The notes: a model not told the origin generated them from the sequence alone. Shown: positions 1 to 12,526, numbered from the stretch's first letter. The stretch: DNA of 64,000 nucleotides from Ulva prolifera (GCA_023078555.1 CM041204.1:1836485-1900484), one strand, 5' to 3'. Made by a program: numbers and translations.

Positions 1-1887
1 TGCCCGGAATGGGTGCCTCTGCAGGCGACGGCGACGTGGCGCAGGGCGGGAGAGCCCGCTACGACTGTCGAGATGGCGCTGTGCAGGTAGCTGGTGTCGC
101 TCCCGGTGACAGCGAAGTCCTGCAGCTTGGGGAGCTCCGCGAGAGCAGAGATCTTCTGTAGAAGTATAGGTGTAGGTGTGTCCTGTTGCCTCGGAGGCGC
201 TTCGGAGGTGCTAGAGCTAGCGCTGCACTGCCACAGCGGGAGGTGAAGGTGGAGCTGCTGGAGGTGCGGGAACGTCAGAGTCGGATGGCTTCAAGAAGGA
301 CCACGGCGCCCGAGGCGCCGCATGCGTCATCGATGGATGCTGGTGAGTCGATGACGCTGGTGAACGGGAGGAGCACGTCCCCGAGAGTGAGTGCGGTGAG
401 GGGGCGGTAAGCAACGCAAGCAGCGGCGCCGCGGAGGAGTGGGAGGCGCCGGTGAGGTCGAGGTGGCTGAGGTGCGGCAGGTGTAGAGGCGCTGTGGCAG
501 TGACGGCAGATTCGGGCCTAATGAAGTCTTGCCCGTGGGACGGCCACGTGAGGGGGTGGTTTTGGGCGTGGAGGGTGGTGCAGGTGGACAGAATGAGGCG
601 AGGCAGATCTGGGCGGGCGCCTGGGGAGCGGACTGCGAGCGATGTAGGAAAACCCGTGAAGTTTGCCTCTCGAAAGGATCCGGTGGTGCAGGGGTCGATT
701 CAATGGATTCCAGCAGCCACAGGTGTGGAGACGGTGTGAGGAACAGCTTGAAGTGCCGGAGGTGGGGCAGGGCATTGAGTGTGGTGGGCATGAGAGGGAG
801 GTCGTCGCGTGTGAAGCAGTCCGAGATGGACCCGAGGGAAAGAGTCTGCAGTGATGTCGGGCTGGCGATGGCTGGCGCCAGCAGAGCAGCTGAGAGACTA
901 GCAGCTTTCCTGAAAGATGGGCAGTAGTCTATGATCTCAGCATCCCTGCTGCGATATGGCTGCTGCGACAAGGATCCCTCTAGCTGAATGCTGCCTAGTC
1001 GGAGCGAAAGTTAAGATCCTTGAGCCTTGCCGGCTTCAGTAATGAGTGCGACTGCTGCTTCAGACAGGGCCGTTGATGCAGCGGCAGGTGCTGGCATTGG
1101 CAAGCACTGCAAGTCGAGGTGAAGAATTGGTCGCGATGAAGCTGGCGCCATCGCAAGAGCCTTGAGGAAGTACATTGACTCGCCAAGAAGTCGGGCCGCG
1201 AGCGTTTGCGCAGGTGAGACGGACGCGAGGAGGATGGCTGTGTGCTGGTGGTACGGCATGAGCTCCAGCAGCTGGTGCAGGTGGAACGGCTCTTGCCCAA
1301 CCCGTGCGACGACATGATCCCATACATGAGGAGGAACGACAGAAATCGCAGCGGCTGCCTGTTCGCGGAGAGTCTGCGGGAATGGGCGTGGCACCTTGAC
1401 GATTGTGCTCATCAAGTACCCAACAACGAGCTGCTCCCACGAGTTTGCAAGTTGGTCGCCAAGAACGTCGGCAGCCTGCAATTGCATTCATGTGAGATCC
1501 CTCTTCGATAACTAAGCCAGCTTCAAGATACATGTCCATTCCCAAAACAGCACCACGCCCGGAAGACCCGCTTCGAATTCAGCTGCAGCGATACAGTCCT
1601 GACAAGGCCGGGGAGCAGCACACCGTCAAGATGCTGCATAAATGTATGAATTGTGTTGATGCGGCACTCGCAGTCGCCGGGGCATCCCTCCAAACGATGA
1701 ACTGCTGCATTGCAATTGTCACCTCATGATCTTTTGGCAGCACCACTTCTTCGCCTGTCCCTAACAAGCCTGCCAGAAGGGTCGATCTAGCTGCTACGTC
1801 ATGCTCAATACATTCATAAGTCTCCGAAACACGGTCGTACAATTTCGAAGGCACCGGCCGCGCGGAGTACGCTTCGGCTTGCCTCAT
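1..1887 (-). pseudogene. SKP1-like/LRR family copy A, decayed, runs off the left edge
   Basis: Exon 1 is 1887-1624 and encodes the SKP1/POZ-like start, including EEVVLP, which aligns with VVLPDAIRLPEF of the intact copies. The intron is 1623-1476 (donor ACG|gtgtgc, acceptor ttgcag|GCT), at exactly the codon where the other copies are split. Exon 2 opens with AADVLGDQL, matching VADALDDAGL elsewhere, and leads into LRR-like sequence such as ASPTSLQTLSLGS and LPHLSHLDLTGAS. A TAA at 1013-1011 interrupts the frame in the middle of the family alignment, and the LRR part below about 430 continues only by changing frame more than once, for example LTFPHLQQLHLHLPLW in another frame. I therefore call it a pseudogene; sequencing errors could mimic some breaks. 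The C-terminal end lies outside the window. The right end at 1887 is an in-frame ATG placed by alignment with the paralogs. Confidence 0.7.
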
Positions 1888-4550
1888 GATCGATCAGTGT
1901 CAGCCGCGGACTCGCTGCAGGTGCCGCAGGCGAGAACCTCATCGACTTGCGTCAGTCTCTCCACCTGCTGGAGTCCCGGCAAGCGGAGGATTATCAATTC
2001 CGCATGGAGCAATGCTCGGTCGCCTGCTCGATTCCATCTCGAACCAGAGCACGCGACTTTGCTTCACACCAGCAGCTGATGACGTGTTGCGATATTCTTG
2101 CATGGGGCCCATGGGGGTATCTCCCGAGATACTCCAGTGGGGTTGCGTGGCTGAGGTGCCTGTGGGTTGCTCTGCGGTGGTTTGATGCCCCGCCCCCCCC
2201 CCCCCCCCCCCCCCCCCCCCCCAGCGACTGGTGCGACCTGCCCTCGGCGTTCAATTCGGGCCATCGTGTGGCAGAGCAAATGCTCAAATCAGCCAACACA
2301 GTGCGGCCTGCCCCCCCGGAGGCGCCTGCAGGGCTCCCGATCACGTACAGCACCGCCGCCGTGTGAGCACGCAGGGGTGGCGCCTGCAGGTGCACATACC
2401 TCAACACCACTGGCCACTGTGCACGCACGCTGCCACGGGCAAGCAATTGCGAACCAAAGTGCACGCCCCCGAAGGGAGGGGGGGGGGGGGTGGGGGGTGC
2501 ACATGATCGTGTGGTATACATGAGGCCACCTACACCTGCACTTGTGTGAGTATGGATCGGTCAAGGTATGGGAGTGTGTTGATGCGCCAGCAAAATCTGA
2601 GTGGTGCTGTATGCGGAGGCACAGTGGCGTGCGTGGGTGGTGTTCCCGCTCGCGTCACGCGTGCGGTTGCCGCGGTGCTGCCTGCCTCTCTGATCATGAT
2701 CGCACTAGTCAAGTTTGCCCTTGCAACAGACAGCATGCACATCCAGCAGCGTTGCTCCGCGGCGTCCGGGCACCTTGCAAGGCCCCGCGACACGGCGGCT
2801 GCGCCAGTTGAGACCGAACTAGGCTGATAGTGGCTTGGGCCGACTCAGCAGCTGCACCAATTGCATGTTCGTGCCGATCGGAAGACACTCCGCCGTTGAC
2901 TTGCACCTGCAATGGGGACATGCCCGGGCCCGTGTGTTATAAAAACAAAGCCGGAGTGGACGGTAGCACCGCCAGGGCAACGAGGAAGCACACCGCCAGG
3001 GCAATGAGGCAGCATACATACACCAACGGCCCGAAACACACGTCAGGAGAGTGTGACCGACGCTGAACAGGACCTCTGCATGGGCTGGTGGTGCACTCGC
3101 ACGGACTCACTGCCGGCACAGCCTTCGTCATCGCGGCCTCTGCTTCGCACAATCGCACATGCAATTCTGCTTTACTCGTTTTCATTTACGTGACCCTGCA
3201 CAACCTGGTTCTGCTCATGCATGCTGCAGAGCACGCCCGCCCGGTCAGGTACCACACTCGGCTACTCGAGCAGCACGACACATCAATTTCGCAAGCATGA
3301 CTCTCAAACATGGTAGATGACTTCCACATGTGCTATGTGATTACAGCCAGAGCAGCCCTGCTGCAGCGTCAGCATCCCACGGTTAACGACCCGAAAGGGA
3401 ACAACTGCAATTCAAGCTAATGCATGGTATTCGACTACGTATGTGCGTACCAAGCCCTGATTCCCCACACCGGTGGAGCTGTGTTCCACCTTCGGAACTT
3501 GCACAACTTCAACAAGTTGCTCTGAACCCGGCCTGCTCTGAGTAGCAGGTTCCTAGGCAACGCTTGAGCCCGTGCGAAAGCTCCATGCCTTGCACCACTC
3601 CCATGTCGCGACGCAACAAGACCAAGAAACACTCATACACAAATGCGCCCACGTACCGCTGGCGCTCCACGCCAGCAGCTACGTTCGCCTCCACCCAATA
3701 AACTCTTGCAACGCCAACCCCCGTTTTCTGAATCGTGAGACCAGTTCTATGCAAATCACAAGCAGCCATCAGCTTGCGTGGGGCCATTCCCACGGGTAAG
3801 CAAGCGCTGCAGCGACGGCTGAGCGGGACGTCGCCTTGGCAAACCACACGATCAAGCACCTTCTACATCAACCAAAGCTGTGGGAGTCTGTGACAGATTC
3901 TCTGACCCCACTCAACGAGCGTTCTCAATGACGAAACTGCAACCGATCCCAACACACACCATGACACACTTCTGGCATTTTTTGGCCGGCCACCTGATTC
4001 AGCTTGAGAAACGAGAGCACGGCCTGTTGCAAATGCAATGCCACGGACGCCGTCATTGCTACCTGCGCCCCTTCAGATTCGTCCCCGTCACAGATCATGC
4101 ATGTGCACAGCCAACGTGGCTACTGCCTGTGACAAGCCGGCCGAGGGGGAGCCTTCTTGCATACAACTCTCGCCCAGCATCTCATGCTGAGATGCCAATC
4201 GTTGCAGCTCCTTCCGTGCGCATCAACAAGTGCAACACTTCCTGCTGGGTAGTACAACTCAGGATCCGGAACTCCGACTCAGGTTCCGGAACTTCATGGA
4301 GATCAGCGAGATCTCCTCCCTCGAGGAGGCACGCTGCAGCTGCTGCTGCGGTCGGAGCTACGCTCACAGGTGACGCATGCATGCACACGCGGAGTTGAAC
4401 ATGCTCGCATCTCCCACGCACCCACGGCAGAGCCCGGCATGGCTTGGAGGAGTCACGCCGCTACGCTGCGCAAATTATTTTTCATCTGGACCGTTCCTGG
4501 CACGCACACTGTGTTCCACACACAGTAGCAGCGCCAGTGCATCGTTCGGG
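1888..4550. other. Intergenic stretch, no convincing gene
   Basis: This lies between two same-strand members of the SKP1-like/LRR family. It holds a 30-bp C run at 2193-2222, a G-rich tract near 2476-2498, and one inverted copy of the dispersed motif GTGCTACC...TTTGT...AACAC around 2937-2990. Two minus-strand stretches have protein-like composition: about 3859-3650, ending at a GTACGT donor-like site, and about 4365-4182. I could not link them into a gene model or recognise a family. Confidence 0.5.
2193..2222. repeat. Poly(dC) tract, 30 nt
   Basis: An uninterrupted run of C on the plus strand in intergenic DNA. Similar runs lie at 13061-13087 (27 C), 23134-23158 (25 C) and, as G, at 43165-43195. 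Confidence 0.95.
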
Positions 4551-7500
4551 TCACGGGCACAGGCTGTCGAGATCGGGGCTCGCGTCGAAGACTAGCCGAA
4601 CACCGAGAGACGCTGCAAGGGCTGGCACGCCGGCCCAAGCATCTGGCGGCGGCCCCGCGCCCCCGTCTGCCATTGGCAGGTATCCCGCACCTCCTTCCCC
4701 ATCACGCTCCGCTGCATCCTCCCCACACAGCGTGAGCTCACATGCATGAGCGGCATTCATGCGCGCCAAAGCGCGAACGAGCGTCTCTGCGGCGATCCGG
4801 CTCGGGTCCGCGTCCGCACTCACCAGAAGCGCCAGCCTGACCCGCCGCAGCTCCGGCCACGGCTCGGCCGCCGCCGCGACGGCGTCGGCAAACTCGCCGC
4901 CAAGGCCCCCGTTGGTCAGGAACAGCCCCGTCAGCGCGCGCAGCGCGCACAGCGCGCGCCCGAGATCTGCGTGCAGCTTCCTCGGCACCGTGAACTCATG
5001 CAGTGCGAGGTGCTGCAGCCGCGTCAGCGTCGCGAGGCCGGCAATGTCCGGGGCGGCGGGAAGGCAGCTGTCGTACCCGGTGAGGCGGAGGCATGTGAGG
5101 GCCGACAGGCTGCTTAGCAGGCTGCCGGTGCCAGGGACGTGATCACAAGGCAGGCCTACCATCCAGAGCCGCAGCTCGCGCAGCCCCGGCACCCGGAGGT
5201 GGGTGAGCAGCGTGCTCCACTCAGCGTGCGACGGGACGCAGCCGTGCGGTGCGCAGCGGAAGCTGACGCGCAGCCGGTGGAGAGACGCCGCGGCGGAGAA
5301 GGCCGCCGGGAGGAGGCGGAAGAGCGCCCGCGCCCCGGCGGTGATGTGCAGGTCGCGAAGCTGAGTCAGCGGCGCGAGGCCGCGTTCCGCATGTGCGACC
5401 AGCCACTCCCACCACTCTGCTGTTGCCGGCACTCGGACGCACATCGGGACGTCAAAGTGTAGCTGCTGTAGGAGTGTGAACTTTGGGAGGCTGAGGAAGA
5501 GGTGGCAGGGGTCCGGGTCTGAGGTGCGGGACGTCAGGTACTCGGGGCGGAGGTGGGAGAGGACGAGCGTGGTGAGAGGGGCGGAGAGGTGGTGGAGGAG
5601 GGGGCCCGCGAGCGGCAGCCACGCGCCGGTCAGGGTGAGGACGCAGAGGTGCGGCAAAGGTAGGGGCGCGGTGACGGTGAGGACAGCGGTGCTGGGGCGG
5701 GCGGCAGGTGCGCCGCCGCCGCTCATGGACACCTCGCGCGACCCCTCAAGCTCCGCATGCATGTGCGCATGCATGTGGATTTCGAGGGCGGTGAGGCTGC
5801 CTGCGGCCGCGAGTGTGGCCGAGAGGCAAGTCACAGCGTGCTGCGGGCTGGGTTGCGGTGGCGCTGTGTGGGGGTGAGGCAGGGTGGGGCCTGGAGTCGA
5901 AGTCACAGGGGTGATGCCCTGGGTGGCTGCGGCGGCGCTGGCAGCGGCGAGGTTCAGGGTCAGGCTCCGGAGCTGGGGCGTGTATGCACTGCTGAGGGCA
6001 GTCCGCCAGAAGGGCAGAGTTGGCGCGGGCCAGGGGTGGTCACAGGAGCCGAGGGTGAGGCTGCGGAGGAGCGGCAGGGTGGCCACGGCCGCAGGGAGGA
6101 GGTGTGATTGCATGGACGGCGCATGCCAGGCGCCGCCTCGGTTTTGGTGCTGCTCATGTTCAGCCGAGGTGAGGGCATCAGAGGTGACAGCCAGCGACAG
6201 CTGCTCAAGGCCCGTGTGGTGGCGCAGGGCAGCGCTCAGAAGTACCTCCACGTCCGCACCTTCATGATCAGCCTCACCTGCAGCGCTTGGCGGCTGCGCT
6301 TGCAGGGAGCTAGCGAACGGGGCGCTGGACGCTTCTACATAATGCCGTCCGCGTTCATATGCATGCGTCGCCGCGGCTTGGCGTGCTGGAACTCGCGATG
6401 ACGTCATGGTGACTCGCAGCGAGAGCAGCGAGGGTGGAGTCGCCGGCAGCGATATGAGCGCTCGAAGGTACGGTTTGGCGGCGGGGCACAGGCTTGCTGC
6501 GAGCGATTTGTCCGCCGACACGGTCGTCGCAACGACAGCCGTGTGCATATCCGATGGGACGAGGTTCAGCAGGAGATGCACGCCACATTCGAGGCTCGCA
6601 GCGGCGGAGAACGTGTGAGAACGCAGGCGTGGCGGCAGCTTGTACAGCCCTTCGGCAACAGCAGAGGCGAGATCACTGGAGACGGGACTGCGAGACGCGC
6701 CCAGGTGGACCAGGTGGTGCGACAACAGCGTCAGCCACGAGGAAGCTTGCATGTCGTCCAACGCGTCTGCGACCTGCAGACATCACAGGCCTTTCATGAA
6801 AAGCGATGCAACGGCTCTTGCAACGGCTTTTGCAAGTGTTGTCAACTTTTCGAACAAGTTTTTAAGACGCGGCTGCATTGCCAAAGTCATGGTACATCTG
6901 GCCTGCAGGCCGGTGGCTGCTGTGCTCCACTCTCAAAGCTGCATGACAAAAACCCTGTCTGCCAGTGGCTGGAGAGGCTGGAGAGGGTCGCCCATTCCCA
7001 TTCTCTGTGGCGCAGACAAACCTGGGACACATCATTCATTATGATAGCGCAGCTGGGCCTAGGCCATTGTCAAAGACAACGGCAGCTAGCACAACCAGCA
7101 AGCAGTGCAAGAGCTCACAACCTCCAACCCTGCCTGTTGATCGATGCCCACGGATCTAAAACATAATCTTTTGACGTCGTGTACTGTATCTGTACTTCTG
7201 TGAAGCATGCTTCTATGCTGTGATATCTCGACGAGATCCGTGATGCTAGTACTGTGTATGTTTGTTTGTTTGCTTCTTTACGATCAATCGGTCACCCTAC
7301 TGTCTCCGCACCGAAGGGTGATCGTCAGTGGTGCCAGATCTGGCACCACTGACAAAGTACATGTCTGTAGTAACAAAGGCTCACTCGTTGGTTTTTGAAC
7401 CGGCAGAGATGATTTTGCTGTGTTTGTCAATTACAGCTCACTCTTCATCAAACCACACGTGTCTGCAGTACCAAAGTCGTGTTGCTGGTTGTGTGGGTGA

Positions 7501-8531
7501 TTGGACAGCCTGATTGTGGCCTGCGGTGCTACCTGCCTCCCTGGCTGTATCCTTATAACACATGTCATGCGCGGCCGTGTGATTGTGTGTATGTTGCTGT
7601 TGTTTGGGATGATCATCATGAGATTCTTGTATGGTATTTGCCTTCTCCCGTTCACTCCTTCACACTCTTTTGTAGTGATGTCTGCACCAGCAGTAACAAC
7701 GTCTCACTTGTTTCGGATAAGATTCGGTTTCTGTGTTTGTTTTCTCCCGGTCACTCTTCTGTAAAACAATGTCTCACTCATGGTGAGGGTGCACGTGCGC
7801 ACACATCTGCCCACACTCGCGCAATCTTTACTACGCCAACACTCGCCCCTTCCTCAGCCCTTCTGTGGTGCACGGCTGTGGCGTGGAAAACACGAAACGC
7901 TCGCGAAACGCATGTGCACAATTGTGTTGCAGCCGTGGCCTCGTGCAGTCGTGTTCACCGAAACTTGGCCTGTTCCATTCTATGTGTCGAGCCGTGGGTT
8001 GAGCGTGGTCTGGATCATGTTCAATGCAACGATTTATCTGTCCGAAGTACTCCTTCCAACGCTTTCGTGCACGCGTGCGTCGTCGCGTTTCTCGTTGTAC
8101 ATGTGCAAGATTGTGCGCAAGAGCTCGCTCGAGCCTTGCGATCCGGGCAGCAAGCTGCAATATGAGAGAGGCACCTTGACAACTTCACAGATCGTGCGTA
8201 TGTCCATTGCTTGCACCTTGGCTCCATACGCAGCCACACTCACGTCTCCAGCACGTCTCCAGTTGTTGAACTCAGCCAGGGAGACGCTACCCGGCAGCTG
8301 TGTGTCACCGCCAGACTCCATAATGCATTGCAGCACACTTGAACGGGCTATGATGGATCTATCGACTTTATCGTAGAGCATCAGCTGGCCGGAGTACTCC
8401 GTGGCAGGTGCGCTGCGGGTGAGGCACACGGGGCCATCTACGTCTGCATCTGCTGCAGCCGCAGATCCAGAGCCCTGCTGGAAGCTAGCATAATCTGGAG
8501 TGGCTGGTGCAGCGCTTCCGAAATCAGACAT
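4551..8531 (-). CDS. SKP1-like/LRR protein, copy B (two exons, 859 aa)
   Basis: Exon 1 is 8531-8175 (119 codons; ATG at 8531) and exon 2 is 6773-4551 (740 aa plus stop); the junction is phase 0 (GTCAAG|gtgcct ... tctgcag|GTCGCAGAC). The protein starts with about 33 low-complexity residues, then a SKP1/POZ-like domain (PVCLTRSAP, about residues 34-150) and helices beginning VADALDDMQASSW, which correspond to the SKP1 segment around LAANYLDIKGLLD. From about residue 270 to the end it is LRR-like, with strands such as LPLLRSLTLGSC, LTCLRLTGYDS and LTRLQHLALHEF. It lacks the EEFPF tail of the right-hand copies and ends ASPDLDSLCP. No stop or frameshift is seen. Expected role, by inference: a cytosolic or nuclear ligase adaptor or sensor that binds targets through the LRRs. 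Its intron is about ten times longer than in the paralogs and contains dispersed repeats. Antisense open frames across exon 2 are GC-driven shadows. Confidence 0.8.
7324..7353. repeat. Perfect 30-bp palindrome in the intron of copy B
   Basis: GTCAGTGGTGCCAGA is followed directly by its exact reverse complement. It lies within the 6774-8174 intron. Confidence 0.9.
7641..7766 (-). repeat. Two copies of the CTCCCG-TTCACTC-TTTTGT dispersed repeat
   Basis: Positions 7641-7673 and 7709-7766 match, in inverse orientation, the repeat that clusters at 10989-13900. The second copy includes the whole run from the GGATAAGATTCGGTTT segment to TCACTCTTCTGTAA. Both lie in the intron of copy B and partly account for its size. 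Confidence 0.8.
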
Positions 8532-9268
8532 GCTAGCTAGTCCTCCACGCTGGGATTGGTGCAGTCGGCAGGACGCCTACACTCGCGCGAGTTTGCTCCC
8601 TGCATGCTCAGCTATGGCACACAAGCGCTTTTTCAGGAGAGGGCAAAGTGCTTGAGGACAAGTCGGCGAGTTGGGCGAGGCGTGCAGCCTTACGAGGGTC
8701 GCAAGGCCGTGCAGATGCATCGCGGTGTGACGCAGGGGAATGAAACCGGTGACTGGCGTGGCCTGCAGGGCCTGATCAGCAGTGGCCACGAGTGGATTTC
8801 AGGCGTCAAGATTTCGGCGCGCTGCCGTCCCCTGTGCATGTGGCGGGTCGATGCCGTCGATCATGCATGTGGAAGAGCTGTCGACATTCCGGCATTTGAA
8901 TGCTTCTCTGTCGACGAACGCGTTCGTTGTTCAGCCAGCGTTGGCCGAGAACGTACTGAGGCATAGTCCTCAGTAGATGAGGCACAAAAGTTCCTCAGGT
9001 AGTGAATTTTTCAAACGATGAGCTCACCGTAGTGAAGCTTCGGAGGACGTTCCGGGTGGTCCTTCACAGCTGACTAACTTGCCGAGGCGCTATCATATGA
9101 TATGTCATGGCAAACTTGTCGACAGCATGCAAGCTTTCGGGTGCATCATCTTGCAAGCGTTGCAGCGCAGCGTCGCAGCATGATGTGTTGCCGAAGCGGG
9201 AGAAAAGAAGGGAGCTCATGATGGGTACAGTCAACGATATCAGAGAGTCAGCGCTGCGGCATACTGCG
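8532..9268. other. Upstream region of copy B with a possible coding remnant
   Basis: 8532-9063 holds no gene that I can support and should contain the copy B promoter. A minus-strand open frame that ends at 9064 (VSQL-stop) has protein-like composition (for example FSRFGNTSCCDAALQRLQDD). Its upstream side is cut by the transposon that begins at 9269. I do not recognise it. Confidence 0.4.
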
Positions 9269-10408
9269 TAGGGCTGTAAATTTAACTTTACCCCCATTTT
9301 AACGTACTTTAAAATGCTATTTTACTTTACAATTTTAACGTTAAAACGATTTCGAGGCTTTAAAGGGGTCATTTTACTTTTATTTTACTTTCACGCATTT
9401 TAACTTTAAGGGTGCTTTAAAACCAAAGTTGAAGCCAAAAAGGGCTGTATTCTGATGGCTTTGACCGACCTCATAGGACAAGACATCACTAACAAAGCAC
9501 GGTGGTCATGATATAAGTCGCAGCACACCTGTTGCTGGCTCCTAGTACTTAAATCTGTGTCGCTATGCGCTTGCTCATGCTGTGGGGTCAGTTTCCGTAG
9601 CCCGTGTGCACCTGTCATTGATTTGGCAGTGAGCAAATTCCACACATGGCACAAGACAGACGTCCTGCTGAACCTCTGCAAGAGACTGACAGTTCCGATC
9701 AGGCAAACCTGGCTGATTCGGCAGATGTAGGTGGCTCCAATCTGCGCAGAAAGCCAGCTGCGACTGATGTTGTGTCTCGTGGTGTTGCTGAAAAGTTTGC
9801 CGAGCTCGAGAGAGGCTGCCATTGAAATGATGTCTGCGAAGCGCTGCTGTGCAACTGTGGAGAGGCTGTGGAATATATTTCTAGACAACTCGACCTCCAG
9901 GAGAAGGTCAATGAAAAACAGTACGCTGGCAACGACATAGTGCACCAAAATCAACCTCCATCACCTAGGCGATAATGATGCAGCTGTGGACGAAATTCGA
10001 TGTTTTGAACATCTGCTTGGTTGTGTTGATGAAGTGTATGAGGAAGACTCTTCTGGATCTGGTGTGCCAGAACGAGGGTGCAGTAGCATGTGGCCTGCAG
10101 TCTGACAGCCTAGGAGCATCTCCATCGTCGTCAAGTTGCTCAGGAGACGCAGATAAGTGATAGGCGGTGCAATAGGTGTATCTAGGTGGCTGTGGACGTG
10201 TTTGTGCCGTGTTTGTGCCGTGTTTGTGCCGTGCCATTGGCCGAAACTGCCTCCTCCACATGTTTAACAGTTTTACAGGTAAAGCAGGAAAACACTAGTT
10301 TAAAACACGTTTAAAGTAAAGATTTTTTAGCCTATTTTACTTTTATTTTACTTTAGCTTTGTTAATTAACGTTAAATCGTGCCCCCAGATGTTAAATTTA
10401 CAGCCCTA
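9269..10408. mobile_element. hAT-type DNA transposon, non-autonomous (1140 bp)
   Basis: The ends are inverted copies of TAGGGCTGTAAATTTAAC, at 9269-9286 and, reversed, 10391-10408. The flanks are an exact 8-bp duplication ATACTGCG at 9261-9268 and 10409-10416. An 8-bp target duplication plus termini beginning T/C-AGGG is the signature of the hAT superfamily (established knowledge). Each end is followed by AT-rich DNA full of TTTTACTTT and TTTAACG motifs, much lower in GC than the surroundings. The interior holds only short open frames, the longest about 180 codons on the minus strand, and none shows the hAT dimerisation motif or catalytic blocks, so I call it non-autonomous. The intact inverted ends and duplication suggest a fairly recent insertion. 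Confidence 0.85.
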
Positions 10409-10416
10409 ATACTGCG

Positions 10417-10988
10417 GCGTCATGCGGCGGCTTCATGCATTGGGCCCCGGGCGGCACGAGCTGCACTTCGGATCTGGATAAGCTCTGTGACGCATGACTG
10501 GAGCACCTAAAGCATGCATGACAAAGTTTGCACCATCACGCTGTGTCATCTTCCAGGCGTTCAAGGACGTGCGACGTGCTGAGGTGAGGTGACGTCTACA
10601 TGTAGCTACAGTTGCTTTGTCCTGGCGGGGCATCCGTCGGCTTCACGTGGCGTGCTCACTGCGCTCGCCGTTGGGGCTCAATTTTGACGACAAATATTAC
10701 AAAGGAAGTGAAAGGCTTCGTCGTAAAAGTTCCCGCAACCTGGCGAGAATTCTCGACAAGAGTTTAAATTGAGGTTAACCGATATCCTACGTTTAACCTA
10801 GTGCGGGTTGAACGCGTGAACTCGAATATGCACCGCGGGAGTAGGCAAACAAATCAAAAGGATCAAAAGGTCTCGAGTAACCGGTCCTCATGAGTCCTCA
10901 TATCAGGATCAGAAGGATCTCTTCGGTCAACCGGTCGGTCCCCTGGCATCGGCGGGAGTATTGCCTGCTTTCCCCCCAAAACGTGACA
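10417..10988. other. Unassigned DNA right of the hAT element
   Basis: On the minus strand the stretch from about 10560 to 10417 can be read as protein (QSLSRSEVQLVPPG and following). If the transposon and one target copy are ignored, the same frame runs into the reading frame that ends at 9064. This hints at a host exon split by the insertion, but no family is recognised. 10640-10988 shows nothing. Confidence 0.3.
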
Positions 10989-11399
10989 AAAGAGTGACCT
11001 GGAGAAGACAAACACCACACTTGTTTAAAAGATGCTCATCCGAATCAACAGCAACACTGACACGATCACACTAAAACCCCGCCCACACCTCAGTCCGGCA
11101 AGATCGCTTCCTCCAGGCCCGTATCATACCGCAACCCTCGCTCACGCGAGATGACAAGCCCCGACTTCCGGACCCCCCGAAAATGTCGGGTTGTAGGACC
11201 CTGACCTGGATCATGTCCCAAGTTCATAGCCGATGACGTCGCGACGCAGTGGAGATGTATGACGGGACAGGATACATGTAGTACAATCAGCGGGCACAAG
11301 CATTGTTTACAAAAGAGAGAACGGGAGAAAACAAACACTGAAACCGAATCTCATCCGAATCAACATCAACATACACTCACACACACACACGTTCTTTCC

Positions 11400-11828
11400 G
11401 GGCTCGCCGGTGATCGGCGACGTGTGTGTCACTCACCCGCTTGCAGGTTCCAACGTTCGCGCGGCTGCGCTGCGCGACGGCGCCTCGGCGGACGCCGCCG
11501 ACCGGCGGAACGCGACAAGTACGGCCGCTCGGGAGTCGGAGGGCTCAGCTTGGTCCCGCTGTCGCATGAAACATACGGGCGCGTGGGCCCGGCGGCGTTC
11601 GCATTCCTGAACAGGCTCGCCGATGTGGCTGCAGGGGCAGGCGCGGTCTCTCGGCGGCGCTTCCTGGAGAATGCGATGCGCGACATCTCCACGACGCTCT
11701 GCCGCGCCGTTGCACGCCAGGTTCACGCCGCTGCCCCGCTGATGGCGCGTCACGCGGGCAAGGCGGTACTGACGGGACTTTCGGTCCCATGCGATGATCT
11801 CTCGCCGCACACTGGCCATCCGGCCTGA
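11400..11828 (+). mobile_element. LINE-like retroelement C-terminal coding fragment
   Basis: One frame reads DVCVTHPLAGSNVRAAAL and the next reads LSLVPLSHETYGRVGPAAF, then FLNRLADVAAGAGAV and RFLENAMRDISTTLCRAV. The order VTHPL...A-rich...PLSxETYGRxGPAAFxFLNxLA followed by ALRxLSxxLC is, from memory, typical of the region downstream of the reverse transcriptase in algal and oomycete non-LTR retroelements. The coding sense changes frame part-way, and no reverse transcriptase core is present, so this is a degraded fragment. It lies within a pair of inverted dispersed repeats. Confidence 0.5.
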
Positions 11829-12526
11829 GCGGCGAGCCGCCCGCGGCGTCCTCGCCGCTCTCTCGCGGGCCGGGCGCCGTTCGGGGCTCGGATGCGCTGG
11901 TGGGCGGCGTGTGCTACCTCGGCCGCGTGCCCCGCACGCGGCGCGCCTCGGGCGTGCTCCGTTCCGGGTGGGTCCGCGGATGGTGGCGCCCCCTTGTGTG
12001 TTCTTCCGGCGCGTGGGGCGCCCCCATCCAGCGCTGGCTTGATCGGGGCATTTGGCGGGGGTCCTGGGGGCCCCCAGCAGCTTCCGTGTGGGGCCGGCGC
12101 CGGCCAGGCCGCTGCATGGGGCTGCTGCTGTCGCGCGGGCGGCGGGGTCGTGTAGCGTGTTGGCGTGTGGGTGTGTGTGTTGGGGGTTGGGTCTGGGCCG
12201 CGTGCGGGTGCGTGGGTGCGTGGGTCGGGTGTCAGTGTGTGGTTCGTGTGGTAGTGTGTGGGCGTGTGGGGGTGTGTGGGTGCTTGTTGTGCCCTGGCGT
12301 TGGCTGTTGCTCTCCTGCTGCGTGCGCATTGCGTTTCTTGTGCTCTCCCTTTTTGTCCTGGCGGTGCTACCGGCCCCTCCGGCTTTTTCCTTTGTAAGTT
12401 ACAAATTGTAACACACACGCGTGTGCACACGAACACTCGCACTCACAATCAGCGGCCACAAGCGCTCGTGCTAGCGATCCCAACACAAGGTCTAAAGTCT
12501 ATCATGCGTGTGTGTTGCAGCTGATT

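Noticed and set aside
2193-2222. Telomere-like repeat
   Set aside because: It is a plain homopolymer, with no tandem telomeric unit.
5476-6267. Plus-strand frames antisense to copy B
   Set aside because: GC-rich third positions of the LRR gene leave the reverse strand open; no motifs.
11433-12329. A 298-codon minus-strand frame rich in Arg, Pro and Thr
   Set aside because: It is antisense to the LINE-like fragment and GT-rich DNA and has no family motif.
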